64,000 bases of DNA from Phytophthora quininea (GCA_011947345.1 JAAVTG010000179.1:62001-126000), one strand, 5' to 3'. Shown: positions 32,562 through 43,647, counted from the stretch's first letter. A program made the numbers and translations. The notes: generated by a model from the letters alone, not told the origin.

Positions 32562-34954
32562 TTGATTGAGTCGAATCTACGGGCTCAATTAAATAACAAT
32601 CTTATTTTTCACAACCCTGTTCACGTTGCATTCATCATTTCCAAGTTTCACCCCTCCGATGTCAGCCCACCTCCAGATTCTCTTTCTGATTTGTTGCGAG
32701 CGCTTGGAATGCAAGATCACATCGATTTCGCTTACAAGCATTTGCCCTCAGTGTTGGAACGAGCAAAGCTCGAGACGTGGAGCGATGGTCTAGAACAACG
32801 ACGGATTGATGCGGCCGAAAGGCTGGTTGTGGATATTGCTAAAAGCGTGTGAAATCGTGTGCGGCGGTGTGAATGACGCTAGGGATGCGCTGTGGAATCA
32901 AGTGGAAGGGCATATTTTTCAACAGCGGCACAATAACTCCACACCAGCGGATAAAACTGTTCAAGAAATGATGAAGGCATATACACATTCCGCCAAAGGG
33001 TCTATCGAAAAGCGAGTTCTTCGAGCGTGTTTGTGTGAACTACCGTCCAGCACGTTGAGTTCACTGGGTGAGAACATTGAAGGCTGGACTATGTCCTCCA
33101 GAACGTTTGCAATTGGACGTCAGGACTGGAAGGCAATCGAGCATGGTTATTGTGTCGGCCGGCTAACGCGACGTTTGCAACGCATTGATACCCCATCCAT
33201 CGCGTTCGTTCTATCCAACGAGAATGTGTCATATTTTTCATGGGGATCAAAGAGACTCCGAGTTGTGTACACATTTCCAACAACTATGAGGAAGAAATCG
33301 TTGCAAACTTGTACTACTACTATGTCGCACAACTGGACACACTACCGGAAGGTATTGAAGCTGTACACAAACCGACTTCCTTAAAACTGCCCCAACTCTA
33401 ACTGGTGGAGAATTTGCAGCTAGGAAAGCGGTGGATTATGTTGTCGGACTTGGCACTTGGTACAGACGTTGACAGGAAATGGAAGACCACTTGAGTAGTT
33501 GAATGTGTATTGGAAAGTGAGTGTTTAAATCTACCAACAAGTTCTAGTTCTTCAGAGCTTACATCTAGCTTGTCCACATGCAGGTCTCACCGTTGCCCTC
33601 TTGGGCACTCTCGCGCGCCTTTGCGTTGCGCGTGACTTCGCACCGCGCATAGCTTCCTTGCTCACTGCAGCAATTTCATGCTGCCTTCATCCACGCCATC
33701 TTGAACGCTGTTGCGGCTCGTGCACGCAGCGAGGTGCACCGTCCTTGCTACGTCTGGCCTTGATCTTCAACAGTCGGCCTTCTCGTCAATGATACTGCTG
33801 AGATAATAAAAACATATCGTCAATCACCACCGAATGAACGACTTCAAAAAAGAAAATTGGATGATCAAGTTGGAGCAAGTGACGACATATCTCAACTATG
33901 GATTTGATGCTAGCGTTGTTACTCCGACTCCTCCACCATGCAAAATACATGAGATAACGTTTGGGTTAGTCGTTCAGTCCACGGCGACGGATAATCCACG
34001 CGTGTGCCAAGAGTGTTGAAAGCCTTTTCAGTTTTTTCTTCTTCTGATCTTGACGAGCGTCTATCCGAAATTGAAGCTACAATCGAGGTGGTTCGCGAGT
34101 GCAGTGATAAAGCTAAACTTTTTGGGGCCATCCGTTGCGGGTATTCAACCAGCAAATGACAATAAAGCAATTGCTAAACAGACTTCTAGATGAATGCCTG
34201 ACGAGCGGAAAACAGTTCAAGCAGTTGTAGCATTAGACGACAAGATAAAACCAGAAGTGATGTACCATCGAGAAACAACCAGCGGGCATTTTGGCAAAAA
34301 TGGGTATGAGTTGGCACGGAGCAATGGTGCAATACTTCAAGCGAACGCAAAAACAAGACCCACATCAGCAGAGGGAACCATGGTTAGCACACATCCATCC
34401 CATTCTTGTAGCAAGCATACACAAGTTACACTATAACCATTTATCCATTGGTGATAATTACAAAACTGGGGTACTCCCAAATGCCGGACAATTTTGCATC
34501 CGTAATGCGCGTGTTGACAGTAGTTTGACGTCAAGTGCTTTCGACCCATCGGAAGCTACTTCATCTTTCAAGTTGCCATGGGAGCTGCGTCCGGGTTGGG
34601 GGAATCCGTCCTCAGCGCGGATCTACCTATGGAAAGCGTTACATAGACGACAAGTTTCGGGGAGATATTGAAAGAATGTTTCGCGATGGAGAAGAAGTGT
34701 GCTCAAAGCACAAGGGCCTGGGGCAAATGCTAGAACAACTAAAAGGCAACTATCCCGATCGTTTTGATCTGCCCAGTGAAATTGATATTATCAAAGTTGA
34801 TGAAGAACCGCACTCGCGTCAATACACGTCTTCCGACAGCGAGACAACCATTTTGGAGCAACTAGTTGATGCCAATCCCCGCATAAAGCCGCAAAAGGAG
34901 CTGATATGTTTGGAGAAGAATTTCCTGAGTCGCAGCTCAATACTAGCCAAGTAA
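32562..34954 (+). pseudogene. Unidentified multi-frame coding remnant
   Basis: Protein-like plus-strand segments follow one another in changing frames. They are LLRALGMQDHIDFAYKHLPS (32695-32755); EEIVANLYYYYVAQLDTLPE (about 33290-33350, in a frame different from the 192-codon frame there); a basic stretch near 34260-34440; FKLPWELRPGWGNPSSARIY (34567-34630); and KRYIDDKFRGDIERMFRDGE with YPDRFDLPSEIDI (34634-34790). The constant strand and order suggest one decayed gene of at least 500 codons, perhaps with introns. I do not recognise it. Confidence 0.45.
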
Positions 34955-34999
34955 CACGCAAGATACGTTACATCAAACGGAAGCGGAAACAATAGGATT

Positions 35000-36220
35000 G
35001 CATCCCCCAAACGAACTGGCACAGTTATCAAAACCAAGCACATGGTCACGGTTGTGATCAATCCCGAGGCCTCATTCATTCATTCTTATGTTTATTTACA
35101 CAGTAGATAGAAGAAGTTGATCGGTGGATGAAAGTTGGGCCTGACCAATTGGCTTTGCTAGGAACCAACGTCTTGTCTTCGGAGAATCAGTGTTTGAGTG
35201 CAGCTGAACGCAATGCGTCTGAACCAGTGACACGGATTGTGATCGGCATTTCTATCAACAGGCAATATAGCTTATACGGCTGTGGAGCGGTAGTGGTGGA
35301 TGTAGTTCAGAACTGCCGCGCACAGCCCACGATGAATTTAGAGCCGGCGACTGACCTTGAAGCTGTCCGTGAAGCACACGACCAACACGGTGGGATTATA
35401 TATTACAACCTTGCACTGCTGGACTGGACCATTAGCTGCTTGGCCTTCGTCCCGTCGGCCTTGTCCACACGGCTGACTCGACATCCGTTGCATTTGGAAT
35501 GGACGAGTTTTGCGTTCAGGTAGAAACGAAGAATTAATATGGAGGTCAAACTTACAAATTTTTTGTAGGCTTTCATTCTGCAGCACCACGGCAAAAACTA
35601 TCAAATGGGGAGCGAGAGCTTGTGCGCACCGACGAACTGAATTACGTCAGTGTACGGCAATGCAGAGTGATGACGGTACCGCCGACGTGGTTCTTGTGAA
35701 AGAAATCCAAAAGCACTCGGTGATCATGGCCACCAATTTGACGAACAACCGCCGAGGTGGCGGATGCTGTCGTGTTGGCGGCGGTGCCCAGGATACATGA
35801 CAACTCCCCGGTTCGACGCTCGAGTTGGACAATAATGACAGAGTCTTGGTCTCAAAGACTTTACATGGCACGAAATTCGTTGTACTCATTACCGCCATGA
35901 GTGCTGCATTACTGTAGTTTTCCTTATGCAAATAGGGAGCAGAAGCACCGTGAAACCAAAGCCTTCGTGGGTAAAAGCAAGCGATAATAGGTGGTCGTAA
36001 CTCAAACAGTAGTATTGGATACTATCGTTACTGTAGGTAGAAACAGTGTTTTCCACTGTCACCTGTTCCGTGTTGAGCATGCCCTCCACCGCGTGACGTC
36101 TTCGTTGATCTCCATGTGCGTACTGAACGATGCAGCTTCTTCGTAGTTCCAACTCGATGTCATCATCCCACAACACTACAAAGAATCAGTCCTCCTCATT
36201 CCAGGCCAGCGCAGGGGCTC
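35000..36220. other. No confident gene
   Basis: A 131-codon plus frame (35128-35523) and minus frames at 35647-35931 and 35889-36176 overlap without domain signal. The minus frame ending near 36176 reads like an exon (WDDDIELELRRSCIVQYAHG). It stops 44 bases short of the LTR border at 36221. Confidence 0.3.
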
Positions 36221-37825
36221 TGTGGCGAAGCTCGGTGAAAAACTTGCGCCCAGGGGTGTACAGTGGCGCGACCCGAATGAACTGGTCTGCGGGGGTAGCG
36301 GTTCCAGAAGGCCCTTGAGCAACCTGGAACCGTTGGCGTGTACCTTGTGTGCAATCCCTAAGGGTTCGAATCGCTGGACTCGACGACCAGGGAGGACACC
36401 TGCTCAGGATACAGGTAACGGGTAGGTTAGTACTGCGGTTCGGGAGTTCCCCGAACGCGCTTGCTATAGAGAGCGGGTTAGAAGAGTTAGAAGGTAGCTT
36501 GTGGTCGCACTCCAGGACCACACAGCCAAACCTTGTACAAGATAACAATTAACAATATAGAGTTCGATACCGATATGCAGCCACCACTTATTCTTTTGGA
36601 CCCTCGGGTGGTGGGTCCTCGTCCAGGATCGATGGGGCGTATGCGGTTCGGGACACCTGGAAGGTCTCGAACACCCCGACGTTCGCGCACCAGCTCCTCG
36701 TGGAGCAACAGATACAGCACTCGGTTACAAACCCTAGGTCAGTCGATTCACAACGCAGTTAGTGTCAACGCCCTGGTGGTCACTGCTATCCAGCCACACA
36801 AGACGGTCAGGTCAATATAAAATGGGTGACGCCCGGATGTACTGACGGCCCAGCTAGGATATGGAATGGGTCGGGGTCAATCCAGGAGCGTCACGCCCTA
36901 GAACTCCCCTTCCCAACTGGACTTGAACACGGGGGAGTTCCACGCGAGGCTAGTCCCTAAGCCAAGGTGCCCTTAACGCCCAATGCGGCCTCCGCTTCCT
37001 CGGAGCACTTGAGCACTTGGGGGAAATCGAACTCTGTTAAAATCTCATACAAACTAGCTATGCAATACTAAGTACGAATCTTGAACAATCTTCTGACAAT
37101 ATCTTGACTTGAATATGGACGGCGTAAGTGACTTGGTCCGACTATGGAGTAATCACTGGGTGCGCAATCCTGGAGCATCTCCATTGCTCAATGGGGGTCA
37201 AGTTTCCCAAACGGGGTGACCTCTCGCAACTTCAACTCCAGGTGCTCCACATCACTCGCACTGGGGATTGATTCTTCACTTGATGTTTGTAAAGGGACTT
37301 CCACAACCTCATACATCCAGAACCACGGTTCAGGGATTGGTCATCCTGAAACGCCAATCTGCGTCCAGGATGCCGAATCCGGTTCCAGAGTCCTAGCGTA
37401 TCGGGAAATCCACTTCCATCGAGCGTAGCAACTTCTTGGAAACGTAGTGTGTTGTGTAACACGTGCTTTGTTGGGGGAGAGACTAGGTCTTGGGAGCCCT
37501 TAGCGTCACACTCATCGTGCGCTTTGGGGCCAAGGCTACACAAGTCACAGAGGGGATACGTTCCCTCAATGTGATTTACGCCCACTCTTGGACACTTGCT
37601 GACGGACGAGGTGCGGCTTCGGACCGAGCCTCCAGTGCGTTTCGGGATTTACATACTCCCGACGCAGGCTTCCGAAACCTAGGGACCATCCTTGGTAGGA
37701 CTCCCGCCACAGCCTTGTCCCAACTGGTCACACGTCTCCACAACCACTCATCCACTAAGTTAAAATCCAACCAATCACAACGCGGGGATTGCTACCCATA
37801 GAAAATCCAAATCAGCATCACCACA
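36221..37825 (-). repeat. 3' LTR, 1605 bp, inverted
   Basis: Read on the minus strand it begins TGTGG at 37825 and ends CCACA at 36221. The sequence after it (gagcccc) is not a primer binding site, while a polypurine tract precedes it, so it is a 3' LTR. The first four bases after it, GAGC, equal the four before the 5' LTR at 11336. Confidence 0.92.
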
Positions 37826-37838
37826 ACCGCCCCTTCCA
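37826..37838 (-). other. Polypurine tract before the inverted 3' LTR
   Basis: On the minus strand ggaaggggcggt abuts the LTR start TGTGG. Confidence 0.75.
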
Positions 37839-38117
37839 GGTCATGAACGTCAGTGCAGAATTTACCACAAACTGTCGGGCCATGCCAGGACATCGTCAAG
37901 TTTCAATCAAGTCGCAGCCCGCGTCGGGGATTGGGGGAGTCCCAAACGGTCAACCGCCCGCTCCAGGCTCCACCCATCATCTCGCCCGTTCGCAAAAGGG
38001 GGCCAAAATCCAACGGTGGCCAGACAAAGTCCAACTGGACCAAGTCGGCTCTCAAAACAAAATCACAACGCGAATCTCCATCCAAGCAAGCCATCTCGGA
38101 GGAAGACTTCTCACACC

Positions 38118-40118
38118 ATGGCGGACGCCGTCAGCAAGGCCACGCCAGCAGCATCTCCAGCGTCGGAGACGGCACAGGTCGCGTCGGCAGCTCTACGCGC
38201 GGAGGCGTCCGCGGCAGCGCCAGCGACAGCCGCAGGCGGCAAGCAAGAGAGCGACGCCGCGTCCGACGGGAGGTCGGTGTCCGATGCCGACAGCGAGTAT
38301 GGGCCCACGGAGTCTTGTCGCCCAGAAAAGCGTGCCCAAGGCACAGCTGACGACGAAGGGGAGAGGAAGACGAGGAGGAGGAGGAAGAAGAGATCGTCCG
38401 CCCCACGCAGCGTTCCAAGTCCGCCTTCACTCGCGACGACCAAGACCCCCGCTCCGCAGCCTGCGTCCGGGTATTCGCGGACCTTCGGAAACGCTCACCG
38501 AGGACGATCATGCCACGGTCGGTCTCTCGGGTCTGGTCCCAGCATTCCGAGTCTCTCATCTCTTGGACCCGGCCCCGGTCTCCTGGTCGGAGCCTCCCTA
38601 CACGACGACGAAGCCGAGCTGCGTATTCTGGGAGTTCCGGCCACCAAGACCCACATCGACAACGGCTCCTTCGTCCAGGATGGTTTCGGCGGGTTGGAAG
38701 TCCTGCTCACTCACGAGCGACTCACCCGTCGGGACATCGAGGACCTCGAAGAGCTCCTCGGGCCTGGAATCAAGGACTGCCTCCTGGAAACGCGCAGCGG
38801 GGACGGTCACACCAACGCCTCCCTCGAAACGCTCTTGAACTCCTTGCAAGTGCGTCGGGAGGTGGCGTCTCTGCTTCAAGAATTCGAGCCCGACCAGCTC
38901 GCCGAGCGCGTCGTGAACACAACATCTTTCCTGCGCCGGCTCCTGGACAAGTTCCGGATTCTGAAGGAAGAGGTCCAGAGTGCAGGTGGCGCGCAACAGA
39001 TCTCCTACGCCGTCGAGTGCCGTGAAGAGACTCGAGACATGCGTCGGGAGTGGAAGGCCATGTGTACCTACTACGAAGGCCGGATCCAGGAGCTGGAGCG
39101 GGAGCTGAAGGAAGCCAAGGTCAAGTTCCAAGAAGAGGTATACTCCCTCTCAACCAGTCACCAAATCGAGCTGGACTCTGCCCATGCGACGATCCAGGAC
39201 CTCAACAAGGAGCTGAAAGAGAACACCGTTCACCGCCAGCAACTCGCACGCAAGGCTGTGGAGAGCACCTTCGATCCGATCGCCCTGAACGAGTTCCTTC
39301 ATCACCACGCCACTGTGGCTACAAACTGGCCACGGCTCTGGGAGTTGATCAAGCACTTCGCGAACAAGACCTCGGTCCCAGACTCCTGGAGCACCACGAT
39401 CAACGTCTTCGCGCTGGACGCTCCTGGGTTCGTGGCGCCTCCGTATTCGACGCCCAAAGCTCCTCCCCGACGGGTCGACTCAGGACCCTCAGCGGAAAGC
39501 AAGACAGGGTCTGGGGCCGTCGGTCCTTCAGACGTAGCGTCGGGTTCAGGAGCAGCTCATGAAGCTGTTACCCAAGCGCTCGCGGAGTTGGGCTCCCCTC
39601 GCAGTGGGAAGTTCAACGGCAAGCAGCAGGCAGTGTCGGATCCGGAGGGCAAGCCTCCAGGTCCTCGCCCCAAGCACCACGACCCAGTCCACATTCGCGC
39701 TCGAGAAGCGGACATACCCCCAAGCGTGACGCTGTCCCAAGCGCAATCTTCACTTCCAGGATTTGTGGAGTGGAAGAAGCTGCGTCGGGACGTTCGCTGC
39801 GCCATGCTGTCAGGAATGTCTTACGACAAGGCCATGGAAGTACTCGACAAGGACCAGCCCGCGCACTCGTTCTTCTACAGGAATGACCTCTCGCACATGT
39901 TGGCCAGCATGATCTACTGGAAGAAGTTGGAGCAGACTAAGTGGGCTCGCTTCGTTCCTGAAGTGTACTTCATCGGGGCCGACGTGATCCTCCGTGGTCT
40001 GCGACGCGATGGTCTACGTCCCGACCCGTGGCCAGCTCTCGACGCGCATCTACAGGAGTTGAACGAGGTAGACTCAGGATCAAGTTCTTCCGACGACAAG
40101 AGCGACGACCCAGACTGA
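38118..40118 (+). CDS. Antisense accessory ORF (part B) of the large gypsy element
   Basis: The frame is open from 38016, but the ATG at 38118 (cacaccATGGCGG) is the better start, giving 666 residues. The N-terminal 130 residues are Ala/Ser-rich and end in a basic patch. A folded-looking region follows with VLLTHERLTRRDIEDLEELL and FLRRLLDKFRILKEEVQSAG. A coiled coil is predicted around ELERELKEAKVKFQEEVYSL, and the conserved-looking C-terminal block carries FVEWKKLRRDVRCAMLSGMS and FVPEVYFIGADVILRGLRRD. It runs opposite to the LTR that borders it, 292 bases away. After the TGA at 40116-40118 the same frame stays open to 40245, so the stop may be a mutation. With ORF A it may form one antisense gene. 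No known domain. Confidence 0.7.
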   Translation: MADAVSKATPAASPASETAQVASAALRAEASAAAPATAAGGKQESDAASDGRSVSDADSEYGPTESCRPEKRAQGTADDEGERKTRRRRKKRSSAPRSVPSPPSLATTKTPAPQPASGYSRTFGNAHRGRSCHGRSLGSGPSIPSLSSLGPGPGLLVGASLHDDEAELRILGVPATKTHIDNGSFVQDGFGGLEVLLTHERLTRRDIEDLEELLGPGIKDCLLETRSGDGHTNASLETLLNSLQVRREVASLLQEFEPDQLAERVVNTTSFLRRLLDKFRILKEEVQSAGGAQQISYAVECREETRDMRREWKAMCTYYEGRIQELERELKEAKVKFQEEVYSLSTSHQIELDSAHATIQDLNKELKENTVHRQQLARKAVESTFDPIALNEFLHHHATVATNWPRLWELIKHFANKTSVPDSWSTTINVFALDAPGFVAPPYSTPKAPPRRVDSGPSAESKTGSGAVGPSDVASGSGAAHEAVTQALAELGSPRSGKFNGKQQAVSDPEGKPPGPRPKHHDPVHIRAREADIPPSVTLSQAQSSLPGFVEWKKLRRDVRCAMLSGMSYDKAMEVLDKDQPAHSFFYRNDLSHMLASMIYWKKLEQTKWARFVPEVYFIGADVILRGLRRDGLRPDPWPALDAHLQELNEVDSGSSSSDDKSDDPD

Positions 40119-40273
40119 CGTGATCAAGGCGACGAATCCCTCGGGTCCCCACTTCCATCGTCTGATGACGACAACTCAGTGGTGGAGGTTCCAGAGGCAC
40201 GTCCTCCCACGCCGCCAGCTGAGGTTCCAGGTGCCGGGATATAACATGGTCACGTTAAGTCCGTTAAGAAGAC

Positions 40274-40709
40274 CGACAACTCCTCGGCATGCACAAGCGT
40301 CAATGCAGCGAGAAACCCTCCTCCATGCGGATCTACACAAGCTATCCACAGCCACAATTCTCCAGACAACTTACGATATTCAAGTATTCCATTTGCTTGG
40401 CAGCTGAGAGGTGGACCTTGTATAACAGGGCGGCCGTAACATCAGTGGTACATGTAGCTGCTGCTACAGGATTGGTAGCATCCGCGACAATGGAGGTGGC
40501 TACATCTACGATAGCAGTACCAGGGCCGGCAGCACAAACTGGTAGCAGTGACAGCACTTACTGCAGCGGACAGGACGGCTACTGCGCCAACAGTGTCAGC
40601 AAGAGCGTCGGTGTAGGCGAGAGTAACCCCAGTTCACACCAGAGCAGCAGTCACGATGCCAACGGAGACGGTGACGACAGAGATTTGGCGGTGACGTCAG
40701 TCGACACTC
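40274..40709. other. No confident gene
   Basis: A plus frame (40289-40840) runs into the Harbinger element, so it cannot be a single gene. Its Ser/Asp-rich middle has no domain signal. Confidence 0.3.
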
Positions 40710-40989
40710 TAAGGCCCGGTCTTGACCGTGCGCCACACGTGCTGTGCCTGCCACCGGCTAGGACTCACCATTGTTCCACCGGTCTGGTTCGGACCAAAAC
40801 GCTCCGTGCCAGCGGCACTTGCTGTTTGCGCGACTCGTAATATTTCACCACGCTAGCGCAACTTCGCAGGAAGCTGCATCGACGAAGCTGTTGATCAATA
40901 TGCACGTGCTTGTGCTCCACTCGTTCTTTTGGCTGCTGCGCCCACGTGTGTCTTTGTTGTGCTCATTTACCTTTGGCGGGGTGGAGGCA

Positions 40990-42109
40990 ATGGAAGACAG
41001 TGGTGAAAGAGTCCCAGCTACAGGCTTATCGCCTGCAAGCGAGGCCAGCGGTGCCACCTGCCCCTCAAGTCGTGCGTCTGCTGCAGATGAAAGCAAGGCC
41101 AGCATGCCTTTGGCCCCAGTAGTGTCGGCGATGTGGACGGTGGCAGACCCTGGAAAGACGACGCCTCCGACTTCAGACGACTACTCAACGTGGACAGTTG
41201 AGCAACTGCGGAAGGAGTGCACGAGTCGCAAACTTCGCCTAGGAAGAAAGACATCTACGGCTGACGGCGTCAAGCATCTGCAAGAGTTCGATGCGCTGCA
41301 CCGCTCCATGGTTGCAGCAACGCTGGAGTCCGGCGTCAGCTGTGACGATGTGCTGCCACGGACTAGCAACTGCTGCGTTCGGCTGCTGAACGTGTTGTTT
41401 TCCGATCTCTTTGCGGTTCGCTTCGCTCAAATCGGCGATAAACCCTCGCGCCAGCAGCTCGACGCTGGCCAAACCCACAGCAATTCGTCGTTTTGGCGTG
41501 ATGTGACGTTGGAGTTCAACACGAACGTCACGGACTACACCTGCCTTATGAGCGACGACGTCCGCTTTGATGGTGTTGGCCCCTCTGTTGTGGTGGTGCA
41601 TGGGGCTTCCAAGTTGTACGAGATGTGGAAGGATGTCAACAACAAATTCCTGAAGGCGATGGCTAAGTTCACCAAGTCGGGCGAGCACGGGGACGATTTT
41701 TCTCGTACTGTGATGGAGCTCTTGCCACGTTTTATCTCCGAGAGTGCCTGAAGGTGAAGCATGACTTGACAAGCTTCGTGGATGGCGGCCTCTGCGGGGA
41801 CGACCAGTTTGATTCACTCAAGCGAGGACGCAGCAGCGAGAACAGCCAAAAAATCTCCACCAGGCTTCGTCGAAGAAGAAGAAAAGCGAGCTGGTTGAGT
41901 CAGTGAATGCGCTTGCTGGCAGTATTGCTCCTGCTGCTCCAAGCACGATGGACAAACTGATGAATATGCACAAGTTGATTCAACAAGTGGAGGCCCGGTT
42001 GTATGAGCTTGAACAGCAAGGACGGACGGATGACTCGGTGCAAGGCAGCTTGGACATGTATCGCGCCGAGTTAGCTAAACTGGAAGCCGCCTTTTACGAT
42101 GAACTGTAG
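40990..42109 (+). pseudogene. Harbinger partner protein, SAP-like, one frameshift
   Basis: Likely start is ATG 40990 (MEDSGERVPATG); the open frame before it reaches back to 40771 without coding look. An acidic/Ser-rich head is followed by a SAP-like helix pair (STWTVEQLRKECTSRKLRLG) that could bind DNA. Next comes a conserved-looking middle (CCVRLLNVLFSDLFAVRFAQ, SSFWRDVTLEFNTNVTDYTC, VVHGASKLYEMWKDVNNKFL). The frame ends at 41751 after a shift near 41740, and the C-terminal coiled coil (LMNMHKLIQQVEARLYELEQ) lies in 41903-42109. Harbinger elements need a second DNA-binding protein for transposition; this is the candidate. Confidence 0.7.
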
Positions 42110-42152
42110 GTGCTTGAGCTCGTTTGTCGTAGCTACTGCTAATCAATTAAAC

Positions 42153-43433
42153 CTACGCCAACACACTACCTCTTTCATTTGTAGCGCGGCGGATATTGTA
42201 GCCAGGACGGAGAATATTCAGTCCTCGCAGCTTTGACACGTATGCACTGCGCAGCAACTCCGACTCCGACGTCTGTTCTGGATACACTTGAGAGGAAGCA
42301 TACATCGGTCGATACGTCGAGATGTCCTCGATTCCCACCATCAGGTCCTTCTCATCGGCAGCGGTTCTTGCGGCGAGTGCAGCAGCCATGTCGTCATCGT
42401 CGTCGACATCACCACCACCGTCTTGCTCCAGCCGCTCATCGATACAGAAGTTGTGCAGAATACACGCAACATGAACAACCTTCTTCACATGCTTTACTCC
42501 AACCCGAAGAGGAGACTTAAAAATTCGCCACTTGTTAACGAGCAGGCCAAAGGCCATCTCCACCCGGATCCGTAGCTGGCTCAAATGAAACTTGAAGCTG
42601 TCACGATATCGGTTATTTGTCTGTGGTCTTGTAAATGGCGTGAGAAGCTTGTTGCTGTTGGAATAAGCGTTGTCTCCGGCAAGGAACAGTCCAATAGGAA
42701 ACGTTTGTACAGTGCGAGAGAGTTCCCACCGCAAAAATGCCAACGCATCGCCCATGCCACCAGGCGAGGCGCTGGTCACGGCAATGAAACGACTCCGATG
42801 ATCCACACACGCCTGCACATTGACGCCATAGCGCTGATAATGCCCCGAGAAAAACACCACACGATTGACCTCTCCTCTCCAGGGCACTTGGATACTGCAC
42901 AGCCAGCCGTCGATAGCACCCACACAGCCCGTTAAAACGCGGTTATTATTGAGGCGGGCGAACGCTCGAGCCGCCTGGCGCTGCTCGAACTGGGTGGTAG
43001 GGAATGTTAACTGCAGTTCATCGTGGTTTTCAATCGCAGTCATGACTTGATGAATACAGCCGTAGAACCCGGATTTGCTTGCCCCTGAAAGTGATCGAAC
43101 AGGATGGAAGGAATATCCTGCAAGCCAAGAAATAAACATTTGCAGCTTGTTGACTGGTGTAAGAGGTTTGTCACCTCTGGTCCGCCGACGCGATTGCGCC
43201 TCGTCGACGCGAATACTCGGCGCCAACAAGCGCAGCAGCTTTTCAAATGCCCGGAATGACATCCTGTAGTGTTGTGTGAATTGGCCTTCGTTTAGCAGCA
43301 ACTGCGAGTGGTGGCGCCAGTTAAGGCGCTGCCTGTGCAAGCACGGACGTCGTTCGTCAACGCCATCATCATCTGCCAGAAGCAGCACACACACCAGCAC
43401 CACAGCAATCACAACAGCAGCTTTTCTCTCCAT
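42153..43433 (-). CDS. Harbinger DDE transposase, apparently intact
   Basis: The frame is open from 43451; the ATG at 43433 (MERKAAVVIAVVLVC) is the likely start, giving about 426 residues. Order of motifs: a helical head (YRMSFRAFEKLLRLLAP), a helix-turn-helix-like part (KLQMFISWLAGYSFHPVRSL), then VGAIDGWL, FLAGDNAYSN and RIRVEMAFGLLVNKWRIF with the three catalytic acidic residues, LHNFCI, and an acidic tail. Length and motifs fit a complete enzyme of the DDE_4 type. No stop or frameshift is seen. With its partner gene broken, the element may move only with help from another copy. Confidence 0.92.
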   Translation of the reverse strand: MERKAAVVIAVVLVCVLLLADDDGVDERRPCLHRQRLNWRHHSQLLLNEGQFTQHYRMSFRAFEKLLRLLAPSIRVDEAQSRRRTRGDKPLTPVNKLQMFISWLAGYSFHPVRSLSGASKSGFYGCIHQVMTAIENHDELQLTFPTTQFEQRQAARAFARLNNNRVLTGCVGAIDGWLCSIQVPWRGEVNRVVFFSGHYQRYGVNVQACVDHRSRFIAVTSASPGGMGDALAFLRWELSRTVQTFPIGLFLAGDNAYSNSNKLLTPFTRPQTNNRYRDSFKFHLSQLRIRVEMAFGLLVNKWRIFKSPLRVGVKHVKKVVHVACILHNFCIDERLEQDGGGDVDDDDDMAAALAARTAADEKDLMVGIEDISTYRPMYASSQVYPEQTSESELLRSAYVSKLRGLNILRPGYNIRRATNERGSVLA

Positions 43434-43647
43434 CACGTGACGCCTTCGCAAGTTGAGGAGGGGGATCTGAAAACTACGTTAAATTTTTACAGCGTGGCGC
43501 GTGGCGCAGCCATTTGCCGTGGCACTTCTTGGCGCCATGCATGGCACCTGCACGGCACGAGAACCCCAAACCACAGCTGTGAACGACCAATCAGATGTGA
43601 GATGGCACCAATTTCGTGCCATGGCGCGCGGTCAAGGCTAGGCCTAA

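Larger units (their letters stand above)
36221..40273 (-). mobile_element. Large Ty3/gypsy element, 3' part, inverted
   Basis: In minus-strand order this block holds a non-coding end near 40273, an antisense ORF, a polypurine tract and a 3' LTR. It lacks gag, pol and a primer site. The LTR is virtually identical to that at 11336-12941, and the missing parts are exactly those present in the block 11336-24236. Confidence 0.8.
40713..43644 (-). mobile_element. PIF/Harbinger element with TIRs and TAA duplication
   Basis: The 2932-bp element begins GGCCCGGTCTTGACCGTGCG and ends in the inverse of GGCCTAGCCTTGACCGCGCG, about 19 of 23 terminal bases matching. TAA stands on both sides (40710-40712 and 43645-43647), the usual Harbinger target. 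It contains a partner gene (+) and a transposase (-) that converge with 43 bases between their stops. Confidence 0.9.

Noticed and set aside
36221..37825. Long open frames inside the two LTRs (for example 95 and 117 codons) as genes
   Set aside because: They occur identically in both LTR copies, overlap on both strands and have no domain; they follow from GC-rich LTR sequence.
11336..37825. Two independent insertions of the same gypsy family in opposite directions, each truncated
   Set aside because: Possible, but each would have to lose exactly the part the other keeps, with matching GAGC flanks and a shared inverted heptamer at the cuts. One split element is simpler.
40289..40840. 183-codon plus-strand ORF as a gene
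   Set aside because: It crosses the left end of the Harbinger element at 40713, so it cannot be an old gene, and it has no domain.
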